From Actinomycetota bacterium (GTDB taxonomy: Bacteria; Actinomycetota; Acidimicrobiia; Acidimicrobiales; JAMCPD01), in the NCBI GenBank assembly GCA_023379935.1, contig JAMCPD010000009.1, positions 1 through 64,000 of the forward strand: DNA of 64,000 bases. The letters are read 5' to 3'. Shown here piece after piece: positions 51,531 through 59,591 of the stretch. The notes beneath the pieces were generated by a model, which worked only from the letters and a program-made list of their open reading frames with translations, was not told the origin of the DNA and did not search any database. Position 1 is the stretch's first letter, and every line of letters starts with the position of its first letter. The position numbers and the translations under genes are program-made.

Positions 51531-52508
51531 TTACAAAGAGTTCAAGGTTGAAGCTATGGCGTTGATGTCAAAGACAGTACTTCCGCTGGGCACCGTTACG
51601 CTTACAGGAACTCCGTAGCCGCTAAAGTTCATGGTCATAGTCACCTTCGGACCTCCTGTGCCTGTTGACAGTGAAAGTCCCAGTTGAGCTACACGCCCAG
51701 AACTGTCAAGAGCCACCGTTATGGGCAAAGTAGTTACCCCTCCGAGAGCCTTTTCCATAGCTGTGATATCTGATTTTTTATTTGGGTATTTTGCAAGTAT
51801 GTTCGCAAGGCTTACAGTGGCGTTGTAGTTTGTCGCAGGGACACCGCCAACAGTTATCGTGCCAGTCTTGGTTGCGGCGCTGACGGCACTCAACAGTATC
51901 GGAAACATTGCCGCCGGACTTCCCCCGTTGAATACCGCGGTAAATCCCGAAAGAGGATTACTTGATAAGCTCATTGCCACCTTGACCAGAATTCCGAGGT
52001 TTGCCAACGAAATCTTTGCCCACTGGGTGCCCGACGGGACGACGGCAGCGGCTATCTGGCCTATAGGTGCCTTAGACAGCTGAGTCCAGTTTACATAAAA
52101 CTGCCAACCCGTTGAGGTATTGGTTGTAACGACATCTATGGGGCTGGTGCCAAGTTCACTGGCTAAACTACCGCCTACAGTGAGGGACAGTTGCCCGAGA
52201 TTAGTTGCAAAGTCGTATGGCCCGCTTACGGTTACGGTAGTAGGTCCAGCTGCGATGGTGGTGGTTGTAGAACCGCTTGAAGCGGCAGTAGTGGTCGAGC
52301 CGCCTGAAGAAGATGATCCAGGCAGAACAGCTCCGCTGGCATTCACTACAAGGCTCATAGTCGCAGTTTTTGCAGCTATCGTTTTTGCAGCAGACGCTTG
52401 CACAGCTTTGAGTGCCGGTGATGCAGCGGCTTTAGTAGTGCTGCTACAGGCGCTCGCAGCCAATGAAATAGTGGCTAACAATACTCCTAGTCCGATTAAC
52501 TTACGCAT
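51531..52508 (-). CDS. Secreted lipoprotein, LppX/LprG-like in layout
   Basis: 325-residue protein with signal peptide and lipobox SLAASAC (C21). A Ser/Thr/Gly/Ala low-complexity segment (about 63-92) precedes a beta-rich domain resembling mycobacterial LppX/LprG lipid-carrier lipoproteins in spacing (TLPITVALDSSGRVAQLGLSL, then VTMTMNFSGYGVPVSVTVPSG). The family call is tentative. Strong ribosome site AAAGGAGGAAT before the ATG. Confidence 0.7.
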   Translation of the reverse strand: MRKLIGLGVLLATISLAASACSSTTKAAASPALKAVQASAAKTIAAKTATMSLVVNASGAVLPGSSSSGGSTTTAASSGSTTTTIAAGPTTVTVSGPYDFATNLGQLSLTVGGSLASELGTSPIDVVTTNTSTGWQFYVNWTQLSKAPIGQIAAAVVPSGTQWAKISLANLGILVKVAMSLSSNPLSGFTAVFNGGSPAAMFPILLSAVSAATKTGTITVGGVPATNYNATVSLANILAKYPNKKSDITAMEKALGGVTTLPITVALDSSGRVAQLGLSLSTGTGGPKVTMTMNFSGYGVPVSVTVPSGSTVFDINAIASTLNSL

Positions 52509-52617
52509 ATTTTATAATTCCTCCTTTGAAGGTCTAGTTGACAAACTTGTCTAGCCATCATAACACTATTTTGTTAATATTTGTAATAAATCTTAATATT
52601 TTCTTAATATTTTTTAG

Positions 52618-53352
52618 GTGACCATTTCGGCTTGTCTGTGGGAACTTATTCATGCGGCTTGTATCACCGCGTGTTTATTTTTGTTCGGCAAAACATTGCT
52701 TTGCCGGTGTCTTCTTGCTATGGTTACTTTTGTTATGAAAGCCAAACCTGGACTTACACGTGAGGTTAATGGGTTAGTGGTCCCTATCGCCGGGAGCTAT
52801 ACCTTAGATGTTGAAAAAAGTGTTGTTAAAGCTTCGGTACGACATATGATGCTCACCACCGTCAAGGGATATCTAAAACTGCTGCCCACAGAGGTACATA
52901 TAGCTGAGCAAATTGAGGATTCGTGGGTTCAAGTACAAGTCGATGTCTCCACTTTGAATACGAGGGACAGCATAAGAGACAACTATCTCCGCTCATCTGA
53001 GTTCTTAGACGTGGAGTCCTATCCAACATTTGAGTTTAAAAGTACAGCGCTTGGCCCGAAGTTGCCCGGGTGGATGTTGCAGGGCGATCTGAGCATCAAA
53101 GATCTTACAAAGTCTGTAGTATTTGAAGTAGACTTTTATAAAGTAACCGTTGAAAATGATGTAGGTGCCGGTGATGTCGCAGGTGCCGATACGGTTGGCA
53201 GGTTATTTTTTAGTGCGTGGACAGAATTAGACAGAGAGGAGTGGGGACTGACCTGGAGCAGGGCGATAGAGGCCGGCGGTGTAGTGGTAAGCAAAAAGAT
53301 CAGGGTTGATATGGAGATACAAGCAGTTGCTGTCAGGAAAACCAAGCGATAG
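52618..53352 (+). CDS. YceI-family lipid-binding-like protein
   Basis: 244-residue protein. The YceI beta-barrel starts near residue 55 (IAGSYTLDVEKSVVKASVRHM) with VDVSTLNTRDSIRDNYLRSSEFLDVESYPTFEFKS split through the domain and WTELDREEWGLTWS near the end. An N-terminal hydrophobic, Cys-rich stretch (about 12-36) could be an anchor. GTG 52618 is supported by TAATAT 7 nt upstream; ATG 52735 would give a plain cytosolic YceI. YceI proteins bind isoprenoids or lipids. Confidence 0.8.
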   Translation: MTISACLWELIHAACITACLFLFGKTLLCRCLLAMVTFVMKAKPGLTREVNGLVVPIAGSYTLDVEKSVVKASVRHMMLTTVKGYLKLLPTEVHIAEQIEDSWVQVQVDVSTLNTRDSIRDNYLRSSEFLDVESYPTFEFKSTALGPKLPGWMLQGDLSIKDLTKSVVFEVDFYKVTVENDVGAGDVAGADTVGRLFFSAWTELDREEWGLTWSRAIEAGGVVVSKKIRVDMEIQAVAVRKTKR

Positions 53353-53407
53353 CGAAAAACCGGGCTTAGCGGGAGACATACAAAAACTTTTCTCTCAAAA
53401 AGGCACC

Positions 53408-53992
53408 ATGGAAGGCAAACCAACTCTTTTTAAGGCACTGCATTTGGTGTTGAGTAGGCCCGGCCCGCTTGCGATAGTCTTCTATCGCGCTTCTCATACA
53501 CTGTGGAAACACGGTTTTCACGTTATAGCTGAACTGCTTTGGAGGATGAGTTATTTTCTTACCGGGGCAGATATACACCCTGGGGCCGATATTGGAGGAG
53601 GACTGCGTATAACACACACCTCCGGTATTGTTATAGGCAAAGGCGTAGTAGTTGGGCGGGATGTGAACATACTGCACGGGGTAACCTTGGGGGGATCGGC
53701 TAAGGATCGTTTTGGTACCCCCTTTTTAGACGGCTATCCCCGTATAGGTGACAGAACTGAAATATGGGCAGGAGCCAAAGTGCTTGGACCTGTTCAGGTA
53801 GGCAATGATTGCCAGATAGGTGCAAATGCTGTGCTCGTCCACGATCTTGCTGATGGAGCTGTTTACACACCGGGTCGTGAGGTTATCAGCCTACGCCAGG
53901 AAGTTGCCGAGTTGACTCAAAAGGTGGCTGATTTGACTAAAGAGGTTGCCGACTTGACCTTACCTTCTGCTAACGATACCACCGAGCGCTGA
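53408..53992 (+). CDS. cysE: Serine O-acetyltransferase
   Basis: 194-residue left-handed beta-helix acetyltransferase of cysteine synthesis. Hexapeptide-repeat region HPGADIGGGLRITHTSGIVIG, catalytic His in ILHGVTLGG, and VGNDCQIGANAVLVHDL. The N-terminus is short, as in bacterial short-form SATs. The tail has three heptad-like VAxLT repeats (EVAELTQKVADLTKEVADLT), a probable coiled coil. ATG 53408 follows AAAAGG; a longer frame from 53306 would overlap the YceI gene. Confidence 0.88.
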   Translation: MEGKPTLFKALHLVLSRPGPLAIVFYRASHTLWKHGFHVIAELLWRMSYFLTGADIHPGADIGGGLRITHTSGIVIGKGVVVGRDVNILHGVTLGGSAKDRFGTPFLDGYPRIGDRTEIWAGAKVLGPVQVGNDCQIGANAVLVHDLADGAVYTPGREVISLRQEVAELTQKVADLTKEVADLTLPSANDTTER

Positions 53993-54017
53993 GCAACAGG
54001 CGGCTCCAGCCGTGGCT

Positions 54018-54716
54018 CTAGCCCAGTTGTATAAGTTTGGAAAGCTCTAGCGCTTGAAAAATATTATTGATCTGTATGGTGATTAGGCTGAGTTGGTTGG
54101 TAACAAGAAGCACTCCAAGTACGCCAAGAACCACCGCAGACCCCAGTGATATCGATCGTGAGTGTTGCTTGAGCCATTTGGATGATTTGGTGAATTTCGA
54201 AAAAACAAGGCCTGAAAACAGGAGTGGTACACCAATGCCAGCGGAGTATGCTCCCAAGAGCACTCCACCTTGTACAATGTCTTTTTTTGATGATGCAATA
54301 GCCAATATGGAAGCAAGTATGGGTGAAAGACATGGTGTCCAACCGAATGCAAACGCCGCCCCCACGACAAGCGCCACACCAACTCTTGCCTGTTCAGGGC
54401 TTTTGGTATTTTTTAATAAAATACTGCTTAAATGAAAGTGCCATTCATGTTGAAGCCATACTCTGTTTGATACGGTTGAGACAATCATAAACAGCGCCAT
54501 TGCTGTTACCACCGCGCCCGATATTCTGACCAATAACAGGTTGTTGTGCAGTAAAAGCCTGCCAAATGCGGTGGCTGATGATCCCAGTGCCACGAAAACA
54601 ATGCTAAAGCCTATGATAAACATAATGCCTTGCTTCATACTCACGAGAGAAGGGTTCGATGCTGTTGCTGCGGTGCCTGTTATAAGGGTCATATAAACAG
54701 GGATTAATGAAAGCAC
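54018..54716 (-). CDS. ccdA: CcdA/DsbD-type thiol-electron transporter (5' end uncertain)
   Basis: Membrane protein with about six helices in two halves that carries reducing power outward, usually for cytochrome c maturation. The second-half motif AFGWTPCLSPILASILAIAS has one redox cysteine. The first-half motif FISPCVLSLIP lies partly upstream of the first regular start (GTG 54716), in frame from about 54803. No ATG, GTG or TTG occurs there, so the true start is non-standard or the sequence has an error. With the extension the protein is about 255 residues, near the normal size. Directly downstream of mrp. Confidence 0.8.
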   Translation of the reverse strand: MLSLIPVYMTLITGTAATASNPSLVSMKQGIMFIIGFSIVFVALGSSATAFGRLLLHNNLLLVRISGAVVTAMALFMIVSTVSNRVWLQHEWHFHLSSILLKNTKSPEQARVGVALVVGAAFAFGWTPCLSPILASILAIASSKKDIVQGGVLLGAYSAGIGVPLLFSGLVFSKFTKSSKWLKQHSRSISLGSAVVLGVLGVLLVTNQLSLITIQINNIFQALELSKLIQLG

Positions 54717-54802
54717 ACAAGGCGATATAAAGGAAATAACCCCGCCGCCAAAGGCGACCAGGTAGCTTATTGAAGTTGCACTTATGTGAACGGTTGCGAT
54801 GA

Positions 54803-55957
54803 TTATCCGGCAGTCACCTTGAGTTCAGGATGCCACCTTCTTGTGGGAGCCGTGTCGATCAGTTTCTTTGCTATCTGCTCAAATATGCGTGAGGCTTCAG
54901 ATGCGGGATCAAGAATGGCTATTGGGACACCATCATCGGCACCGCTTCGCATGGCGGGCAGCAATGGGACCTGTCCCAATAGATCAACGCCCAGCTCTTT
55001 TGCCAGCATGGCACCTCCGCCTGATCCGAATATCTCGTAACGAACCCCGTCATTTCCTGTGAACCAGGACATGTTCTCTATTACACCCTTAACGGGGAGG
55101 TTTAATTTCTGTGCTGCATAGGCACTTCGTTGTGCAACCCTTTGTGCGGCGGGTTGTGGGGTGGTTACAACCAGTATCTCACTTCTCGGGAGATACTGTG
55201 CCAGCGATAATGATACATCTCCGGTTCCAGGAGGCATATCAATCAAGAAGAAGTCCGGAGCAGCCCACCATACATCCTTTATGAACTGTTCGAGTGTCTT
55301 GTGCAGCATGGGGCCTCTCCATACGACAGGTTGATCATCTTCCACCAACAGCCCAAGCGATATACAAGCTATACCGTGCTCGACCGGGGGTATTATTATG
55401 TCTTTTAGAACAGATGGTTGGTGCTGTACTCCCAGCATTTTTGGAATTGAAAAGCCATAAACGTCAGCATCCAGTATAGCGACACTTTTCCCGAGTTGGC
55501 TGAGTGCAACAGCCAGATTGATGGTTACCGAGGACTTTCCTACCCCCCCCTTCCCCGAAGAGATTCCTATGACTCTTGTACGGCTGCTGTTCAGGTCCCC
55601 CTTGTTTTTTAGAAAGAAGTGCAGTGTTTCATAGAACTTTTCTCTTTCCGTATCGTCCATCAGATCAATTCTCAGTTGCAACTTGATTGAACTGTCTGAA
55701 CCGCTTACACCGTCTAAGAAAGCTGTTTCAATGCGGGTTTTCAACTCTCCCGGATAAGGCGGCTCGTTTTCTTCTTCAGGTATGTTAATAACCACCTCTG
55801 TCTTATTGCGTTTTTGTTTAACCGACTTTATAAATCCCAACTCTTCGATAGCGAGTCGGAATAGGGGATCTTGTACCCGGTTGATAGTTATTGAGTTGGC
55901 GGTTGTCGAATCGGATTCAGTCAAGTTCTTTCGCCAGTTGTAAAACTGTATCGACAT
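54803..55957 (-). CDS. mrp: Mrp/ApbC P-loop iron-sulfur carrier
   Basis: 384-residue ATPase that carries Fe-S clusters to targets. An N-terminal FeoB-unrelated MIP18/DUF59-like region (about 25-110) is followed by a deviant Walker A SGKGGVGKSS, DADVYGFSIPKMLG, and VVTTPQPAAQRVAQRS. The usual CxxC cluster motif near the C-terminus is missing (the region reads EIFGSGGGAML), so cluster binding must differ or be lost. The start overlaps the upstream monooxygenase gene by 41 nt; a later start is possible. Confidence 0.88.
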   Translation of the reverse strand: MSIQFYNWRKNLTESDSTTANSITINRVQDPLFRLAIEELGFIKSVKQKRNKTEVVINIPEEENEPPYPGELKTRIETAFLDGVSGSDSSIKLQLRIDLMDDTEREKFYETLHFFLKNKGDLNSSRTRVIGISSGKGGVGKSSVTINLAVALSQLGKSVAILDADVYGFSIPKMLGVQHQPSVLKDIIIPPVEHGIACISLGLLVEDDQPVVWRGPMLHKTLEQFIKDVWWAAPDFFLIDMPPGTGDVSLSLAQYLPRSEILVVTTPQPAAQRVAQRSAYAAQKLNLPVKGVIENMSWFTGNDGVRYEIFGSGGGAMLAKELGVDLLGQVPLLPAMRSGADDGVPIAILDPASEASRIFEQIAKKLIDTAPTRRWHPELKVTAG

Positions 55958-57044
55958 ACTCGTTCACCATGTCGAGTAGGACTTGTCTTGCAGGCCTGAT
56001 AGTATTCAAAGATCCGACAACTTGGCCTACATAGTAGTTGGCTAATTCACCGGCTCCGGTGTTTCCCGCAACTGCGGCATGATCTATTCTCTCTATTGCT
56101 TCCTCTACCAGCAGGGGTTGCATAGGCATCGGTAGGGTTTCTGGGCTGTCCGGAGCTTCCCAGGCATCGGTCCACGCAGAGCGAAGTTGTCGCGCAGGTT
56201 TTCCGGTACGTGCACGTGAGCGTATAGTGTCGCTGGAAGAAGCGGCTAACATCTTTTGTTTGACAATCGGGTTGGTCTCCGCTTCTTCGGTAGTGAGCCA
56301 TACTGATCCCGTCCATACACCTTGTGCCCCAAGAGCCATGGCGGCAGCCATCTGACGACCGGTGGCAATTCCCCCTGCCGCCAGTACGGGGGTTGGGGCT
56401 ACAGCCTCTACTACTTCAGGGACCAATACCATGGTGCCTATCTCTCCCGTATGGCCACCCGCTTCGGTTCCCTGAGCAACTATAATGTCAACTCCGGCCT
56501 CTTTTTGCTGGATAGCGTGTTTCTTTGTACCGGCCAGCGCTACTACGAGGACACCTTGTTTATGAGCATCTTCTATCAATTTAGGCGGAGGCGAACCTAA
56601 AGCGCTTGCTATCAGCTTTATCGGATGCGACAGCGACACCTCAACCAATGTATTGGGCAGAGACAACCGCCCCAGCTCCCCCTTGCTCCTATTCTCATCC
56701 TCGGGTAACGGCGGAACTCCGTATTTGTCTAACAGTTCTTCTAAAAATTTAACATGTTTCGGTGGTAGTATGGATTTGACATCAAATCCCTTTAGATCTT
56801 CCGGCTTTACGTCCTCTAACCCCTTTAGGCTGGCCGGCACCAGCACGTCCGCACCGTATGGCAAATCCCCTATCTCATTTTCTATCCACTTTAGTTCTGT
56901 TTCCAGTTCCTCTGATGTGTAGGTCATAGCTCCCATTACTCCCAGTCCTCCTGCCTTGGATACTGCCGCTACAACATCTCTGCAGTGGCTGAAAGCTACA
57001 ATTGGATATTCAATACCGAGTAGTTCACAGATTATATTGGACAT
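55917..57044 (-). CDS. Nitronate monooxygenase/2-nitropropane dioxygenase-like flavoprotein
   Basis: 375-residue FMN-dependent TIM barrel. Motifs: ELLGIEYPIVAFSHCRDVVAAVSKAGGLGVMG at the N-terminus over two strands, VDIIVAQGTEAGGHTGE with the catalytic His, and VLAAGGIATGRQMAAAMALGAQGVWTGS (FMN phosphate site). Substrate may be nitronates or enoyl-type molecules. GGAGAAC ribosome site upstream. Confidence 0.87.
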   Translation of the reverse strand: MSNIICELLGIEYPIVAFSHCRDVVAAVSKAGGLGVMGAMTYTSEELETELKWIENEIGDLPYGADVLVPASLKGLEDVKPEDLKGFDVKSILPPKHVKFLEELLDKYGVPPLPEDENRSKGELGRLSLPNTLVEVSLSHPIKLIASALGSPPPKLIEDAHKQGVLVVALAGTKKHAIQQKEAGVDIIVAQGTEAGGHTGEIGTMVLVPEVVEAVAPTPVLAAGGIATGRQMAAAMALGAQGVWTGSVWLTTEEAETNPIVKQKMLAASSSDTIRSRARTGKPARQLRSAWTDAWEAPDSPETLPMPMQPLLVEEAIERIDHAAVAGNTGAGELANYYVGQVVGSLNTIRPARQVLLDMVNEYVDTVLQLAKELD

Positions 57045-57115
57045 TTTTGTGTTGTTCTCCTTGACTATATAGTCCCGGTTGTCAGTCCCGGTTATCTTAT
57101 TTTTAAAGAATTGGT

Positions 57116-57144
57116 ATAAAAACCACCTTCAGGTATAGGCGGTT
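57116..57144 (-). terminator. Rho-independent terminator of the radical SAM gene
   Basis: On minus, AACCGCCT (57144-57137) pairs with AGGTGGTT (57128-57121) with one G-U pair, followed by a T-run. Located 130 nt after the gene stop. Confidence 0.65.
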
Positions 57145-57273
57145 AATCCATACTTAAAAGATTAGCCTATTTTTGGTGTATAGCAAAATCAACAACTACC
57201 GCCAGTACTTATTAGAGGGAATGGGTTGGGTAGTAAGAGAAGATAAAAATCTGGGATGCAAGGATCTGTGACT

Positions 57274-58473
57274 TTAAGAATAAACGGTACCAAGTTGGGA
57301 CGAAGCCTTAGGTACACGAAAACTATGCGGATGGTAAATGCACAACGGGTCATCAGCAAAAGGGTTGCCCGTAGATGAGAATGCCCTTGACCTTGACCCT
57401 CCGCATACTTGATTGAATTCACAATAGTTGCAGCGCCCTTCCAGCTTGGTCACATCTCGTAAGTTTTTAAACAACGATGAGTTTTTGTATATATCGACTA
57501 GAGGCTGGTTTCGTATATTTCCGGCGCTCAAAGGGAAAAACCCGCTTGGATATACATCTCCCGTGTGTGAGATAAACACGAAGCCCTTAGCTGCGTTGAT
57601 TTCCATAGGTGGGCGTATGGGTAGTTTAGCGTTGTGAAAGTTTATCTTATCAACGAGCGTATTATAAGTTTCGCCGAGTTTCATAATGTCTTGGTAGTTG
57701 TTTTCGTTTTGAGACTCAAGCATTTGACGGCAGAGCATTACGCGGCGGAACTGAGGAGCTTCAGTGGTTTTGATCGGTACTGTTTTGGAGAGATCGTAGG
57801 CTATGTTGAGTATGTCTTCAAACTGTTGAGGGCTGATCTGGTTGAGTGATCTACCCCGACCGGTAGGGACCAGAAAAAACAGGCTCCAAGTCATAACATC
57901 CAACAGATTGATCTGTCCAAAAATCTCAGGTATTTCCATAAGATTATGTGGTGTGACCGTGGTATTGATCTGCAGGCGCAATCCCACTTCTTTGGCAAAA
58001 TGAGCTCCTTTAATCGCCAGATCATAAGAGCCGTCAACTTGCCTGAAAGCATCGTGTGTTTGAGCTGTTGCTCCGTCCAGTGAGAGTGATATAGCGTTGG
58101 CGCCGGCTTGTTTTAGGCTTTGAAGGTTGGATCTTGTGAGCTTTGGGGTCGGGGAAGGTGAAGCTGATACTGCCAACTTTTGGCTTGCAGCATATTCAAC
58201 CAGCTTGAAAAGATCCTCTCGCTTGAAAGGATCTCCGCCGCTCAGAATAAAAAGTGGGCGGGGTCTACCCAGTGCTGCCAGCTGATCTATCAACTGCATA
58301 CCCTCTTTTGTTGTAAGCTGGTCTGGGTCTGGGTGAGTATCCGCTTCTGCCCTACAGTGTTTGCATGCCAAGTCACAAGCTCTTGTCACCTCCCAGATTG
58401 CCATAAACGGTCTTGTATCTAAATCAAACTTGACTTGCCTGATACGATTGTCTGTTGTGGAAATAGAAGCCAT
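57274..58473 (-). CDS. Radical SAM/SPASM-domain protein
   Basis: 399-residue radical SAM enzyme. Cluster motif CDLACKHC in VTRACDLACKHCRAEAD, SAM motif LSGGDPFKREDLF, and a C-terminal SPASM region with GRCNYCEFNQVCGGSRSRA and a later Cys (ADDPLC) for auxiliary clusters. It resembles the MftC/AhbD/NirJ branch that modifies peptides or haem precursors. No short precursor-peptide gene is evident beside it. TATACT lies 10 nt before the ATG. Divergent from a flavin-type split-barrel protein. Confidence 0.88.
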   Translation of the reverse strand: MASISTTDNRIRQVKFDLDTRPFMAIWEVTRACDLACKHCRAEADTHPDPDQLTTKEGMQLIDQLAALGRPRPLFILSGGDPFKREDLFKLVEYAASQKLAVSASPSPTPKLTRSNLQSLKQAGANAISLSLDGATAQTHDAFRQVDGSYDLAIKGAHFAKEVGLRLQINTTVTPHNLMEIPEIFGQINLLDVMTWSLFFLVPTGRGRSLNQISPQQFEDILNIAYDLSKTVPIKTTEAPQFRRVMLCRQMLESQNENNYQDIMKLGETYNTLVDKINFHNAKLPIRPPMEINAAKGFVFISHTGDVYPSGFFPLSAGNIRNQPLVDIYKNSSLFKNLRDVTKLEGRCNYCEFNQVCGGSRSRAFSSTGNPFADDPLCIYHPHSFRVPKASSQLGTVYS

Positions 58474-58526
58474 TTCAAGTTTAAGTATAGTATTACAATG
58501 AATGATTTAATCCCACGGAGAAAACT

Positions 58527-59576
58527 ATGTCGGAAAAGTTAAACAAAAACGTTTTGGAGGTATTAAAAGAGTTTCGTTGTTGTGAGTTTTCTACCGTCTC
58601 CAGAAGCGGTACTCCAGTTACCTGGCCTACGGTTACCTTATACCAACCCGACCGGTCATCTCAATCTAAAGAGCAAAAAGATCAGTTTACTGTCACCACT
58701 TCAATTTCGTGGCCGCAAAAAGCTTTCAATATTCGTCGCAGTCCCAATGTGTCACTGTTTTTTTCCGATCCCACCGCCGCTGGACTGTATAATCCGCCTT
58801 TTGTGCTGGTTGAAGGGTCGGCTAAAGTTGATGACGCTATTCAATCCGACACCGTGGGGTTGGAACAGTACTGGAAGCTGCTTTACAAGCGTCAACCTGT
58901 CTCAAAGCTTTGGAGTACTTTACCGTTCCAACCCTTCATGGACTGGTACTACATGCGACTTGTGATACATGTGTCGCCGTCCAAGATTACATGGTGGCAG
59001 GGCAAGGATTTTGAACACAGGTTGAGTTACGACTGGTCCTTAGGTCAAGAAATAACCACAGGTCCACCTGTTTTTTTTACATCATCTCATCAGCAAACGG
59101 GTGAGTATGAACAAACCGGTGCAATAAGATCAAAAGTGTTGAAAAAGCTGTCATCTTTTTCAACAGCTGTGCTTTCTATAATGAACCGAGATGGATTTCC
59201 TATAAGCGTGCGGTGTTTGTTGAGAGTGGATAGGTATACCGAACGTTTAGAACTGTCCTTACCGGATGGATTCACCCCTCCTTCTACACATGCATGGTTG
59301 TTGTGCCACAGTTTCAACAGGAAGCTTTGGAGGGCGGACAGCTTTGGAATGATGGGGATATTAGAACCATTAAAATCTGAAAGCTACTCCTTTGAAAGTA
59401 ATAACTTTTATTTTTACCCTACAACTTTTGTACAGGGAGTCGGTTCCAAACAACCTATTTCGGCATTTTCTTCTCTTATAAAGTCTAAGTCCGCCGCTTC
59501 TAAATATTTGGCCAAGCGTTCCTTGGTGCGTCCGAAAGTGGCATGGGATGAGCTGATAGCACTAAAGAAGTCCTGA
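58527..59576 (+). CDS. Double pyridoxamine-phosphate-oxidase-like split-barrel protein
   Basis: 349-residue protein with two FMN-binding split-barrel-like units. The first (about 5-170) has FRCCEFSTVSRSGTPVTWPTV and VSLFFSDPTAAGLYNPPFVLVEG. The second (about 210-320) has SFSTAVLSIMNRDGFPISVRCL. Substrate unknown; relatives handle PLP, F420, haem or FMN. Ribosome site CGGAGAAA and TACAAT box (58494-58499) upstream. Shares a 53-nt gap with the divergent radical SAM gene, suggesting a joint pathway. Confidence 0.75.
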   Translation: MSEKLNKNVLEVLKEFRCCEFSTVSRSGTPVTWPTVTLYQPDRSSQSKEQKDQFTVTTSISWPQKAFNIRRSPNVSLFFSDPTAAGLYNPPFVLVEGSAKVDDAIQSDTVGLEQYWKLLYKRQPVSKLWSTLPFQPFMDWYYMRLVIHVSPSKITWWQGKDFEHRLSYDWSLGQEITTGPPVFFTSSHQQTGEYEQTGAIRSKVLKKLSSFSTAVLSIMNRDGFPISVRCLLRVDRYTERLELSLPDGFTPPSTHAWLLCHSFNRKLWRADSFGMMGILEPLKSESYSFESNNFYFYPTTFVQGVGSKQPISAFSSLIKSKSAASKYLAKRSLVRPKVAWDELIALKKS

Positions 59577-59591
59577 AGAGAACGGTTAAAA

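Noticed and set aside
57189-57422. Minus-strand small open frame at the end of the radical SAM gene, considered as a precursor peptide
   Set aside because: It mostly overlaps the SPASM-encoding region in another frame and has no leader/core layout.
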